This document shows, piece after piece, positions 17,958 through 26,352 of a stretch of DNA of 38,815 nt (position 1 is its first letter; each line of letters starts with the position of its first letter). The stretch is from Planctomycetia bacterium (GTDB taxonomy: Bacteria > Planctomycetota > Planctomycetia > Gemmatales > Gemmataceae). Both the position numbers and the translations under genes were made by a program. The stretch spans positions 1-38,815 of the forward strand of contig RGDT01000003.1 of assembly GCA_009918525.1 (NCBI GenBank). The letters run 5' to 3'. A model generated the notes under the pieces. That model did not search any database, had not been told where the DNA came from, and saw only the letters and a list, made by a program, of their open reading frames with translations.

Positions 17958-19514
17958 CTATTCAGCAATAAAGCGTCGAACATCATCCCGGAAAGCATCG
18001 CGGATTTTTTTTGTCACCGGTCCGGGCTTTCCATCGCCCACATGCACGCCGTCCACTGCAATCACGGGGCAGATTTCCATCGACGTTCCCGTCAGAAATA
18101 ATTCGCTGGCGGACGATAACTCGGTCCGGTGTATCGAGCGAAACTCAACGGGTAGCCCCAATCGCTTGATCAAACGCAGTGTGTGCAAACGCGTCACCCC
18201 CGGCAGGATGCTCGGCCCCTCCTCGGTTGTGCGAATTGTTCCGCCTATGACGCCGAAGAAACTCGAATGCGACGCCTCGGTGATTGTGCCGTCCGGCAGA
18301 TACAGCACCGCCTCGGCAGCCCCCACTTCCTTGGCAGCCTGATTAGCGATGACGTTGCCCAGCAGATTGATCGACTTCATGTCGCAGCGTTTCCAGCGAA
18401 GGTCGGGTTGCAGACTGATCCCTACACCCGCTTCACGCTTGACGGCATAACTATCGCCCGTTTCCTGCGCCCACATTAAGATCGTGGGCCGTGTTGCCTG
18501 AGGAAAGGGATGGGACCGTGGAGCGACACCCCGTGTTACCTGAATATAAACAATTCCATCTCGATAATGTCCCGCCGCAATCAACTCACGCATTTCAGAG
18601 CGTAACCGCTCGAAAGCAACACCAGGAATTTGCACGAGTGCCAGACTCCGTTCCAATCGTCCGAAGTGGTCGTCCTCTAACCAGGGCTTACCGGCATAAA
18701 GCCGCATCACTTCATAAACACCGTCACCGAACAAAAAGCCGCGATCAAGCACAGGAACCTTGGCCTCCGAAAGCGGCATTCGCACGCCATCCAAAACGCA
18801 CAAGGGTGCCGACGTGGCGGAGCCGTCCGCTTCACGAACAACGGGTAAAGCAATCGTGAATCGCGTCCCCTTTCCTGGAGCGCTCTCGGCCGTCAGCGTG
18901 CCGCCGTGTGCTTCGATGATGCGTTTTGTTGTGGGCAATCCGAGTCCCGTACCTCCAGAGCGAGTGGAGTAGAAAGGTTGGAAGGCACGGGCCAGTACCT
19001 CTGGGGACATGCCCCTGCCGGTGTCGATGAGCGAGAGAACCACCTGACCCGGCGCGGCGGAGGCTTGTAGTGTAATCTCTCCACCATCAGGCATGGCCTG
19101 CTGGGCGTTGAGCAGAAGATTGAGTAAGCCCTGCTCGAACATGGTTCGATCTAGTGCAACAAGCGGCAATCCGGCCGGAACATAGCTGTTAATTTCGATG
19201 GCATGTTGTTTGGCCGTTGGCCCGAAAAAGTCGATGAGTGCATCAACGACCGACAAGAGATCGACCGGAGTACGTTGAAGATCCTTGACACGGGCAAAGC
19301 GAAGAAAATCATTGGCAAGATCAACCAATCGTTGACACTCTCCCTGCATCCGAACAATACGTTCGGACGCGCGACGTTCCTTGGGCGATTGCGGATCGCT
19401 GTAATCCTCGCTGAGTAGCTGGAGATTGAGACCTAGAGTGCTGAGATGGTTCTTGATGTCGTGAATGAATCCGCCTGCGAGTTCGGCCAGTTCAGCGTAT
19501 GATTGGTTAGACAT
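17958..19514 (-). CDS. Histidine kinase fused to D-amino-acid aminotransferase
   Basis: One uninterrupted 518-residue frame holds two complete enzymes. Residues 1 to about 228 are a soluble sensorless histidine kinase: H-box GGFIHDIKNHLS (phospho-acceptor H18), N-box NLLLNAQQA (N132, N136), G1 DTGRGM (164-169), F-box PFYS and G2 GGTGLGL. Residues about 236-518 are a fold-type IV PLP aminotransferase closest to D-alanine aminotransferase: LDRGFLFGDGVYE (256-268), QVTRGVAPRSHPFP with R333 and H335, which match the substrate carboxylate-binding Arg/His of D-amino-acid enzymes, RWKRCDMKSINLLGNV with catalytic K380, and TEASHSS with E413. Only a short linker joins them. The start has AAGGAA at 8 bases. 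No Shine-Dalgarno is seen at the junction, which argues against an internal start. No response regulator is adjacent. It was probably once two genes; pyk follows. Confidence 0.9.
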   Translation of the reverse strand: MSNQSYAELAELAGGFIHDIKNHLSTLGLNLQLLSEDYSDPQSPKERRASERIVRMQGECQRLVDLANDFLRFARVKDLQRTPVDLLSVVDALIDFFGPTAKQHAIEINSYVPAGLPLVALDRTMFEQGLLNLLLNAQQAMPDGGEITLQASAAPGQVVLSLIDTGRGMSPEVLARAFQPFYSTRSGGTGLGLPTTKRIIEAHGGTLTAESAPGKGTRFTIALPVVREADGSATSAPLCVLDGVRMPLSEAKVPVLDRGFLFGDGVYEVMRLYAGKPWLEDDHFGRLERSLALVQIPGVAFERLRSEMRELIAAGHYRDGIVYIQVTRGVAPRSHPFPQATRPTILMWAQETGDSYAVKREAGVGISLQPDLRWKRCDMKSINLLGNVIANQAAKEVGAAEAVLYLPDGTITEASHSSFFGVIGGTIRTTEEGPSILPGVTRLHTLRLIKRLGLPVEFRSIHRTELSSASELFLTGTSMEICPVIAVDGVHVGDGKPGPVTKKIRDAFRDDVRRFIAE

Positions 19515-19576
19515 GGATAGTTCCTTGCGAAGTGCGGTCGTGGGAATCGACTACAGGCAAGCGGGAAACATAAGCT

Positions 19577-19601
19577 TCCTGAGTACTTCGAGCACTCAGG
19601 A
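19577..19601. repeat. 8-bp inverted repeat upstream of the kinase/aminotransferase gene
   Basis: TCCTGAGT (19577-19584) and ACTCAGGA (19594-19601) enclose a 9-base loop. It lies 63 bases upstream of the kinase start on the minus strand and beyond the 3' end of pnp. It could terminate the rpsO-pnp transcript or serve as an operator. No T-run follows on the minus strand. Confidence 0.4.
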
Positions 19602-19633
19602 GAATTACGAACCCCGCTCCCCTTTCTCCGCTG

Positions 19634-21895
19634 TCAACTTCGAGGAAGGCGCGCGCGATGCCGAGGTAGTTGAGCCCCTCGTGCTCGTAAAAGCTCGCGT
19701 CTTCCGCGGCGAGTACGGCGAGCTTCACGTGCCCCGGGATCTCCTCGACGGGGACGATCTTCACGAGGTGTTAGCGGAACCGCTTCCGCAGGCGGTGCGC
19801 CGCCTCCTGCTTGATCGCGAAGGACTGCCTTTCGCGACAATTTCACACGGTCCTGATCGTCAATGGCGATCACTTTCACCTTGATCTTCTCGCCAACTTT
19901 CACCACCTCATCCGGACGACTAACGAATCCTTCGGCCAATTCGCTAACATGGCACAAGCCGTCACGACCGGGAGCAATTTCGACGAAAGCACCGAAATCT
20001 TTCAGTGATCGGACTGTGCCTTCATATACTTTCCCGACCTTAACTTCCTCACAGAGTGCCTCAACCTTGCTCTTGGCTGCCTCAGCTCCAGCGGCGTCTA
20101 GGTGCGAGATGTAGACGGTACCATCATCCTCGATATCGAGCTTGGCACCCGTGGCTTCCTGAATCGCTTTGATCGTTTTGCCACCCGGCCCGATCAACAG
20201 GCCGATCTTTTCCGGGTTAATCTGCATCGATATCAAGCGCGGAGCAAACGGGCTGATCTCGGCTCGCGGCGCTCGTAGATTCGAGAGCATGGACCTCAGA
20301 ATCTCTCGGCGAGCATCGCGAGCCTGGTCCAGCGTTGCCTTGACGATGGCTTCGTCAATGCCGTCGTTCTTCAGGTCCAACTGAATGCCGGTGATACCCA
20401 ACCCTGTACCTGCAACTTTGAAATCCATATCACCAAAATGATCTTCATCGCCCATGATGTCGGTCAAGAGCGTCCACTTATCACCTTCTTTGACAATACC
20501 GATCGAGATGCCCGCCACTGGATGTGTGATTGGCACGCCGGCATCCATTAGAGCAAGCGTACCACCGCACACGCTGGCCATACTCGATGACCCATTACTC
20601 TCCAAGATGTCGGACACCACGCGGATCGTGTAAGGGAAACGTTCCGGCGAAGGGATCACCGCCTTGAGCGATCGTTCCGCCAACATTCCATGACCAATCT
20701 CTCGGCGACCTGGTCCGCGAATCGGCTTAGCCTCGCCAACGCTGAACGGCGGGAAATTGTAATCGAGGTAGAACTTCTTCACGTATTCGTCGGAAATGCC
20801 GTCTACCCGTTGTTCATCTGCACTTGTTCCGAGCGTTATGGTCACGAGCGCCTGAGTTTCGCCACGTTGGAACAAAGCCGACCCGTGTACGCGAGGCAAC
20901 AGACCCGTTTCGCAATAGAGCGAGCGAATTTGCTTGACACTGCGCCCGTCAATGCGCTTGCCTTCGAGAATTAAATCCCGTACAACTCGCTCTTCCAGAG
21001 CATACAAAGCCGCAGACACTTGAGACGAAGTATATTCCGACTCTCCATCCTCTTTGACATACTCCGTCTTGACTTTTTCCTTGAACTCCTTGACGGCAGC
21101 AGCCCGCTCCATCTTGCCTGGCGTCTGCTTGACTTTCGTAAACTCGGCGTGAAATTTTTTGCGGAAAATCTCGACTAGAGGGTTAGGAGTAGCAGCAGCA
21201 GGCGGCACCTTGTCCGGCAGGCCGGCCACTCGTCGGAGTTCCTCGATGAGTTCGATGGCTTCGATGACATACTTATGAGCGAAACTGATCGCCTGCAGCA
21301 TGGCATCTTCGCTCATTTCGCGAGCGAAGCCTTCGATCATCGTGATCGCTTTGCGAGTGCCGCTCACGATCAAATCGAGATCCGATTCCTCCATTTGTTC
21401 TTGCGTCGGCATCAATACAAGCTCACCCTTAACGCGACCGACACGAACGGCGCCAGTAACCTGCAAGAATGGAACCTGCGAGATGTGGAGGGCGGCGCTG
21501 GCACCGATCATACATAGAATGTCTGGATCGTTTTGCCGATCCGCCGACATTGTCGATGCCATGATTTGGACTTCGTTGAAATAATCAATTGGGAAGAGCG
21601 GACGGATGGGGCGGTCGATGAGACGAGAAGTGAGGGTTTCTTTAGTCGTCGGCCGCCCCTCTCGTTTGACAAAGCCACCAGGGAATTTACCGGCAGCATA
21701 GGCTTTTTCACGGTAGTCAACAACGAGAGGGAAGAAGTCAGCACCTTCGCGGGCCGAGCCTTCGACGACAGTATTAAGAGTAATGGTATCACCGTAACGA
21801 ACAGTGACAGCCCCATGCGCCTGTTTGGCGAATTTTCCAGTTTCCAGAATGAGGGAGTTGGCTCCAAATGGACGTTCAACACGAATTGCCTGCAC
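19634..21895 (-). CDS. pnp: Polyribonucleotide nucleotidyltransferase with an altered C-terminal tail
   Basis: PNPase degrades RNA 3'-to-5' using phosphate, in the RNA degradosome. The start is set at GTG 21895 (VQAIRVERPFGANS), because GGAGG lies 9 bases upstream and the family starts here; longer frames to 22018 lack such a site. Order: first RNase PH domain, helical linker, second RNase PH domain (RSLYCETGLLPRVHGSALFQ; GRREIGHGMLAERSLKAV), KH domain with IGLLIGPGGKTIKAI, and S1 domain ending VKLSRKAVL. After the S1 domain about 70 residues rich in Arg, Pro and Gly follow, ending in RARLPRS. This tail is an out-of-phase reading of the GC-rich patch, so the native stop is lost. It follows rpsO, the classic gene order. 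Confidence 0.92.
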   Translation of the reverse strand: MQAIRVERPFGANSLILETGKFAKQAHGAVTVRYGDTITLNTVVEGSAREGADFFPLVVDYREKAYAAGKFPGGFVKREGRPTTKETLTSRLIDRPIRPLFPIDYFNEVQIMASTMSADRQNDPDILCMIGASAALHISQVPFLQVTGAVRVGRVKGELVLMPTQEQMEESDLDLIVSGTRKAITMIEGFAREMSEDAMLQAISFAHKYVIEAIELIEELRRVAGLPDKVPPAAATPNPLVEIFRKKFHAEFTKVKQTPGKMERAAAVKEFKEKVKTEYVKEDGESEYTSSQVSAALYALEERVVRDLILEGKRIDGRSVKQIRSLYCETGLLPRVHGSALFQRGETQALVTITLGTSADEQRVDGISDEYVKKFYLDYNFPPFSVGEAKPIRGPGRREIGHGMLAERSLKAVIPSPERFPYTIRVVSDILESNGSSSMASVCGGTLALMDAGVPITHPVAGISIGIVKEGDKWTLLTDIMGDEDHFGDMDFKVAGTGLGITGIQLDLKNDGIDEAIVKATLDQARDARREILRSMLSNLRAPRAEISPFAPRLISMQINPEKIGLLIGPGGKTIKAIQEATGAKLDIEDDGTVYISHLDAAGAEAAKSKVEALCEEVKVGKVYEGTVRSLKDFGAFVEIAPGRDGLCHVSELAEGFVSRPDEVVKVGEKIKVKVIAIDDQDRVKLSRKAVLRDQAGGGAPPAEAVPLTPREDRPRRGDPGAREARRTRRGRRELLRARGAQLPRHRARLPRS
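19639..19764 (-). pseudogene. Fragment of a penicillin-binding protein glycosyltransferase (GT51) domain
   Basis: Reading from GTG 19764, 42 residues match the start of a class A penicillin-binding protein glycosyltransferase domain. VEEIPGHVKLAVLAAEDASF carries the GT51 motif 1 pattern E-D-x-x-F, continued by YEHEGLNYLGIARAFLE. The match stops abruptly at 19639, where ordinary local sequence resumes in the same open frame with no further GT51 similarity. An in-frame TAA (19771-19773) lies just two codons upstream of the GTG, so there is no N-terminus. Codons are very GC-rich, unlike the neighbours. It overlaps the tail of the pnp frame in another phase. It is a remnant of transferred DNA or an assembly artefact, not a working gene. 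Confidence 0.65.
19639..19830. other. GC-rich foreign-looking patch
   Basis: By hand count, 19641-19810 is about 68% GC, clearly above the flanking genes. On the minus strand a frame that ends at TAA 19771-19773 reads AIKQEAAHRLRKRFR, and all of these fifteen codons end in G or C, as do the four before them. Two codons after that stop the GT51 fragment begins. So the patch looks like the 3' end of one high-GC gene joined to a piece of another. It covers the natural 3' end of pnp. Confidence 0.55.
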
Positions 21896-22019
21896 GGATA
21901 ATGTCCTCCAGATACGCACCATCGACAATCGGCGCGTTGGGGTAGAAATGAAACCATCCGCCAGACCGACTTCCTTCGGGAAATCGTTCGGACGGTTTGG
22001 AGGGGGTACAAGATACAAA

Positions 22020-22046
22020 ATGAGGCCGGATATGCTCCGGCCTCAT
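22020..22046 (-). terminator. Rho-independent terminator or attenuator between rpsO and pnp
   Basis: ATGAGGCCGGA (22020-22030) and TCCGGCCTCAT (22036-22046) form a perfect 11-bp stem with a 5-base loop. On the minus strand TTTTGTATCTTG follows at once. It starts nine bases past the rpsO stop codon. A partial terminator and RNase processing site between rpsO and pnp is known in E. coli, and this hairpin sits in the matching place. Confidence 0.8.
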
Positions 22047-22054
22047 TGATCTGA

Positions 22055-22324
22055 TTACTTCCGCAGACCCAGCCGCGTGACAACAGCTTGATAGCGGCCA
22101 CGATCAGACTCACGGAGATACTTGAGCAATCCAGAACGCTTACTTACCATTTTCAGCAGACCACGCCGACTGGAGTGATCTTTCTTATGTAGGCGAATGT
22201 GCTCGTGTAGCTCGTTGATTCGGGCCGTCAAGAGGGCGATCTGCACCTCAGGGGATCCCGTATCGTTTTGCTCGCGCCGGAATGTATCGATGATTTCCAG
22301 CTTGCGGTCCTTCGTGATGCTCAT
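22055..22324 (-). CDS. rpsO: 30S ribosomal protein S15 (uS15)
   Basis: A complete 89-residue S15, the normal length. It binds the central domain of 16S rRNA early in small-subunit assembly. [20 protein letters not shown] (23-42) followed by [18 protein letters not shown] is the hallmark region, including the conserved HxxDxxSR of the rRNA-binding helix-loop. It ends LGLRK. The gene is followed by a strong hairpin and then pnp. In other bacteria S15 represses its own mRNA through a structured leader; the short leader here was not resolved. Confidence 0.97.
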   Translation of the reverse strand: MSITKDRKLEIIDTFRREQNDTGSPEVQIALLTARINELHEHIRLHKKDHSSRRGLLKMVSKRSGLLKYLRESDRGRYQAVVTRLGLRK

Positions 22325-22531
22325 CGCGGTACCTGGCCCCTCCGCCGGGTGCCACCTCTTACCTTGATATACTGTTCTTCCACTTCATCACAAAACTCAT
22401 CCTAGCAGTCATCCGGTCGTTGACAAGGGCAAAATGCAATGTTCTTTTGCTTCAGCCATTTCGCACCCTTTCAACGCAACAAGGCGTGACACCGATCCAC
22501 TCGATGCACGCCTTAGCTTTCTGAATCAAAT

Positions 22532-24970
22532 TTAGTTCGACCCGGAACCTCCTCCACCGAACAAATTACCACCAGCACCTGGCGTCGGTCGATTACTCTT
22601 TTCGACATCGTTGATACGCTTACGAACCTTCATGACCCGACTATCACGTTCCTTATCATCCGAGTCGATTGCCCCTTCGAGCAGCACCAATCGCCCATCG
22701 GGATTCAGAAGCAACGCCTGCAATCCCACATCGTCGGAAGTCTTCCTCGTCTCAACACGATCATCCGCCGTACGCGACACAACTCGTTCGTAGACCTGTT
22801 GCCCGCGGTTGAAATCCACCAAGATCGCCTCGGGTTGCGGCCCCTTCACCGAATACCCAAAGTCAACATCGATTCCAGGCGGTGGGCTTTTCTTGTTGCT
22901 GTCCGTCGGGATGGTGAACGACTCGCGGGTGTGTCGCCACACCGGAACCTTGGTCCGCTCGGATCGCCCCACATATTCCCCCTTGTACACAGGGAACCGC
23001 TCCGCTACCGACCATTCACCCACAATCAGCGAAGCACCGTTGCTCAGTTTTGATTCCGTTACCCAACGATGGGCCTGCAGCATGAGCATGTTTGGACGGG
23101 GAGCCATCAACCGATACGGCCCCTCATACTTATTACGCGGGTTATCGACCAGATCCATCGTCATCTGATCCACCGCAAAGTAATAAAGCTCAGGTTCCAG
23201 ACGAACGCGAATCGGCATCGAAGACCACTCGGACAGCAACGTGTCACCCTGAGCGTAAGCCGGTGATGCGACATCCTTACGAGATTGGTTCGGATTAGAC
23301 ATCTTGATACGGAGGCGATACTCGTACGCCTGACCAGGCTGCACATTAATATCGATAATCCGCACTAGGCAATGTTCAGGTAGGTCTAATGGTTTAGTAT
23401 CGTATCCTCCTGCACCACCCATACCGGAACTACCTGAACCCATCGGATTACCCGGACCACTAGGAGAAGCGAAACTACCCTCACCCATCGTTCCCCCAGG
23501 CCCTGTCCCCCCCACTGGGTTACCGGCATTCGGATTGAACGGGTCAAATGAGTCTGCGCCGGTAAAACGCGAAGGAACAACAGCGGTCGCAGGCTTGGCT
23601 TTCAGTGCTTCGAGTGTTTTGGCCAAATTCTTCAAATCATTTTCAACAGGCGGATATTGGGAGGTTTTTTCTTCCATCGGATCGCCTCCCCCCATCGCAA
23701 TACCAGTACCACCGGGCATCGGTGGCTTACCGGATCCTTCTGCACCCATAGGCGGCGCTGCCGTACCGGGACCACCCATTGACCCCATCGGCGAATCCAT
23801 CGAGGATGTACCGATCATGGCCACCTCCGACGCTCGGAACTGTTTCAGCTTCGGCATCGCCAGTCCAGGAACAATCAATTTCGAGTAGTCGCCAGTATCC
23901 ATCTCAAACTCTTTACCAGTGTAAGCAATGAATTTGCGATAATCACCGCTCACATCGAGGGCCGACCATTCTCCCTTGGGTTTGCCATCGCCGTCGAGTT
24001 CACGTCGTTCAACATCGACACCCAGAAAGCGGAAAGCTGGTAGAGGAGGTGTTCCCGCTGGTACCGCGACAGCCGAGCCTTCGGCCAGAACCTCATTGAC
24101 GGAACGCAAACTGAGTTTCGCCTGAAACTCTTCGATCTGTTTTTTATAGGGGAAGGTAGCTGCAATCACAGCAACCCGTAGAGGACGAATCTGGAGAGCC
24201 GGGACAACCCCTGTGCGTTTTTCCAGAGCATCGAGGGAAACCCAGACATCGCGTTTATCTTTCTTTTCGCCATCACCAGGAGCAACTTGGCCAGGCATCC
24301 CCAGAACGCCGCCAAGACCACCCATGCCTGCCATCCCACCAGGTCCACCAGGCCCGGACATGCCACCGATGGCCCCAGCACCGGCGATGCCCCCCAAGGC
24401 TCCTGCTCCACCAGCCTGACTGGAGCGATAACGCCGACCAATACCCCGCAAAGCCAACGAAATTTGCTTGCTTTCGGCGGCTTCTAGACATTTGATCTTC
24501 TCGAATTTCGGATCGAAAATGTAAGACTTCACCTGCACACGTCCGACACCGGAAGAGGCTTCGTCAATCGAAAAAACTTTGGGAACCCGACGTCCCAGAC
24601 CAACAGAACCGCTGAGGTCCGGCACCAACGATGCCAGCATATAGTCATTCGGCTTCACCGTTGAAGTGTCCAGGGACAACCGACTCTTGGATCCATCCTG
24701 CGGTGGCAGATCCGCCTCGGTCGGCTTAGCCGAGGCTAATTGATTGGAAACCGAAGACGATTTGTCTTCGAGAACCTTTGCTTTCCCATCCGGACTTTCC
24801 GCAAGAAAACCCGAGCCGGGCCAAAACAGACCGGTTAAGATTAGCAATATGCAAATAGAACCGGCGGAAATAATGGCAGACCGGTCCCCGTATCGCAAAA
24901 ACACAGCGGTATAATCGACCTTGGGTTTGGCCGCAGCAGGAGCTGCGGGTTTCGGCTTGGCCTTAGCCAT
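22532..24970 (-). CDS. Membrane-anchored protein with Gly/Pro/Met-rich stretches, third gene of the pilus-like operon
   Basis: An 812-residue protein. A lysine/alanine/proline-rich cytoplasmic start (KAKPKPAAPAAAKPKV) precedes one membrane helix at about 32-51 (IISAGSICILLILTGLFW). A large extracytoplasmic part follows, broken by low-complexity Gly/Met/Pro segments at about 185-230, 395-435 and 480-525, and ending GGNLFGGGGSGSN. Between them are ordinary folded stretches, such as LPEHCLVRIIDINVQPGQAY and EYRLRIKMSNPN. I do not recognise a named family. Its place after a PilM/PilN-type gene and its topology suggest a counterpart of PilO/PilP or GspM, which is inference. GGGAG precedes ATG 24970, and the gap to the gene before it is 26 bases. 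Confidence 0.85.
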   Translation of the reverse strand: MAKAKPKPAAPAAAKPKVDYTAVFLRYGDRSAIISAGSICILLILTGLFWPGSGFLAESPDGKAKVLEDKSSSVSNQLASAKPTEADLPPQDGSKSRLSLDTSTVKPNDYMLASLVPDLSGSVGLGRRVPKVFSIDEASSGVGRVQVKSYIFDPKFEKIKCLEAAESKQISLALRGIGRRYRSSQAGGAGALGGIAGAGAIGGMSGPGGPGGMAGMGGLGGVLGMPGQVAPGDGEKKDKRDVWVSLDALEKRTGVVPALQIRPLRVAVIAATFPYKKQIEEFQAKLSLRSVNEVLAEGSAVAVPAGTPPLPAFRFLGVDVERRELDGDGKPKGEWSALDVSGDYRKFIAYTGKEFEMDTGDYSKLIVPGLAMPKLKQFRASEVAMIGTSSMDSPMGSMGGPGTAAPPMGAEGSGKPPMPGGTGIAMGGGDPMEEKTSQYPPVENDLKNLAKTLEALKAKPATAVVPSRFTGADSFDPFNPNAGNPVGGTGPGGTMGEGSFASPSGPGNPMGSGSSGMGGAGGYDTKPLDLPEHCLVRIIDINVQPGQAYEYRLRIKMSNPNQSRKDVASPAYAQGDTLLSEWSSMPIRVRLEPELYYFAVDQMTMDLVDNPRNKYEGPYRLMAPRPNMLMLQAHRWVTESKLSNGASLIVGEWSVAERFPVYKGEYVGRSERTKVPVWRHTRESFTIPTDSNKKSPPPGIDVDFGYSVKGPQPEAILVDFNRGQQVYERVVSRTADDRVETRKTSDDVGLQALLLNPDGRLVLLEGAIDSDDKERDSRVMKVRKRINDVEKSNRPTPGAGGNLFGGGGSGSN

Positions 24971-24996
24971 GGTTTAATCTCCCATCGTATTCCTGA

Positions 24997-26352
24997 TTAC
25001 TGTTTTGGAGTCTCTGTCGCTGCTGGTACTGGTGGAGCGGCTGGATATCGCTCGTATAAAGTGGCGATACCGTAGACAGTCAGCTCAACCATTTTGGCGT
25101 TGTCTTGTACTTGTGATACCGTCTCACCGGGACGAACTACCCCACCGGGACCACCGATCCCACCGATCCCTCCTTCACCTGCGACATTATCACCCGAACG
25201 GAAACCCGCACCGCCCGGGAAACTGCCACCCCGGCCGAAACTGCTACCACCAAAAGCCATGCCCGGCCTTCCGGGTCCGGGCCCCCCAGGCATTGGGGGA
25301 ACACCAGGCCCAGAGCCCATCGGCGTTCCGCCCATCGGCACCTCTGTCCCCGACGATCCACTGGTCGGCCGGAGAGGTGTTGGTGCATAACTGAATGCCA
25401 CCTGGGTGATCTGTATTCGCAACGGCGAATTCGCTACCGCTCCAAGTACATCGTGAATATGGCTTTGGTCCACCACTAACCGCAAAGCAATTGGCAGATG
25501 GCGACATTGTTTGGTAACGTGCATATACCGCAGCCGTGAGATCAAATTAATTTTCGTTGCATCAGCACTCGCTGCGCCACCACCAGGTCCACCCATACCC
25601 GGGCCACCTTCCCCTGAACCTCCGGGGCCAGGGCCACCCATACCTGGGCCTGCCGGACCAGGGCCACCACCCATCGGAGAACCTGCGGCACCTCCAGAAG
25701 TTTCACCACCTTCCTGAGTCGGATCAGGATCAACCTTCTTCAACTCCTCGTTGATTTTCAGTCCCCAAGTAACCGTTCGATGGGAGTGAAGCGACAACTC
25801 TAATGCGTCAAGCTGACGGATCGGCGACGTTTCCCATTCGAGAACCTGCTGAACCCCCAACGGTTGAACACTACCTGCAGTTAAGGCTTTTTGAACCGAT
25901 AGTGGGTTAAGGCTATATGTGCGACCTAGCTTCGCCGACTGTTCGTAGGCCAATGGTTCACCAGCAACTCGAACGATACACGTACCGCCATTTAGCTGAT
26001 AAAACCGAAATGGCACCCCTGCCGGATGAGAGATACTCGCCAGATGCTGAAGCTTATGGGTACGATTCACATTCTTGATCGTGCTGTCTGGCCCAACAAC
26101 CCATTCGGTGCCCTTATCAGCTTTGATAAAGTGAAGATCCATTTCCCAATTGGCGTTGCGATACACCCGACGAGCAAGCACACCATCGGGTAACTTTGGG
26201 TTGTCCTTCAGCACTTCCGCTGTGACATCCTTAAATAGAGCTACGCCGTTCATGGCCTCAACGACGATGTTAAGCATTTCGCGACGAACCCAGAAATCTT
26301 CCTGAGCCAGCCAGATTTCTTCCCGAGCTGGCGCACGGAAACGATCCCACAC
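24997..26352 (-). CDS. C-terminal part of a frameshifted pilus-operon gene
   Basis: This frame carries the rest of the gene that begins at 26788. It can be read from GTG 26352 (WDRFRAPAREEIWLAQEDF) for 451 residues. No Shine-Dalgarno is seen at that GTG, and the sequence reads on naturally from the upstream frame, so separate initiation is unlikely. It contains predicted folded segments near residues 15-200 and 265-330 and two Gly/Pro/Met-rich stretches (about 215-262 and 340-425), for example GGPGPAGPGMGGPGPGG. It ends PVPAATETPKQ. Together with the N-terminal part, the intact protein would be about 596 residues with a single N-terminal membrane helix. The function is unknown; a PilN/PilO-like platform part is possible. 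Confidence 0.72.
   Translation of the reverse strand: MWDRFRAPAREEIWLAQEDFWVRREMLNIVVEAMNGVALFKDVTAEVLKDNPKLPDGVLARRVYRNANWEMDLHFIKADKGTEWVVGPDSTIKNVNRTHKLQHLASISHPAGVPFRFYQLNGGTCIVRVAGEPLAYEQSAKLGRTYSLNPLSVQKALTAGSVQPLGVQQVLEWETSPIRQLDALELSLHSHRTVTWGLKINEELKKVDPDPTQEGGETSGGAAGSPMGGGPGPAGPGMGGPGPGGSGEGGPGMGGPGGGAASADATKINLISRLRYMHVTKQCRHLPIALRLVVDQSHIHDVLGAVANSPLRIQITQVAFSYAPTPLRPTSGSSGTEVPMGGTPMGSGPGVPPMPGGPGPGRPGMAFGGSSFGRGGSFPGGAGFRSGDNVAGEGGIGGIGGPGGVVRPGETVSQVQDNAKMVELTVYGIATLYERYPAAPPVPAATETPKQ

Noticed and set aside
17958-19514. Idea that the kinase/aminotransferase gene is part of a defence or toxin system
   Set aside because: Neighbours are housekeeping genes (rpsO, pnp, pyk) and no nuclease, toxin or phage-linked domain is present; a metabolic signalling role fits better.
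19465-19884. 139-residue plus-strand frame over the GC-rich patch
   Set aside because: It owes its length to the high-GC patch, where stop codons are rare, and crosses two minus-strand features. No domain is visible.
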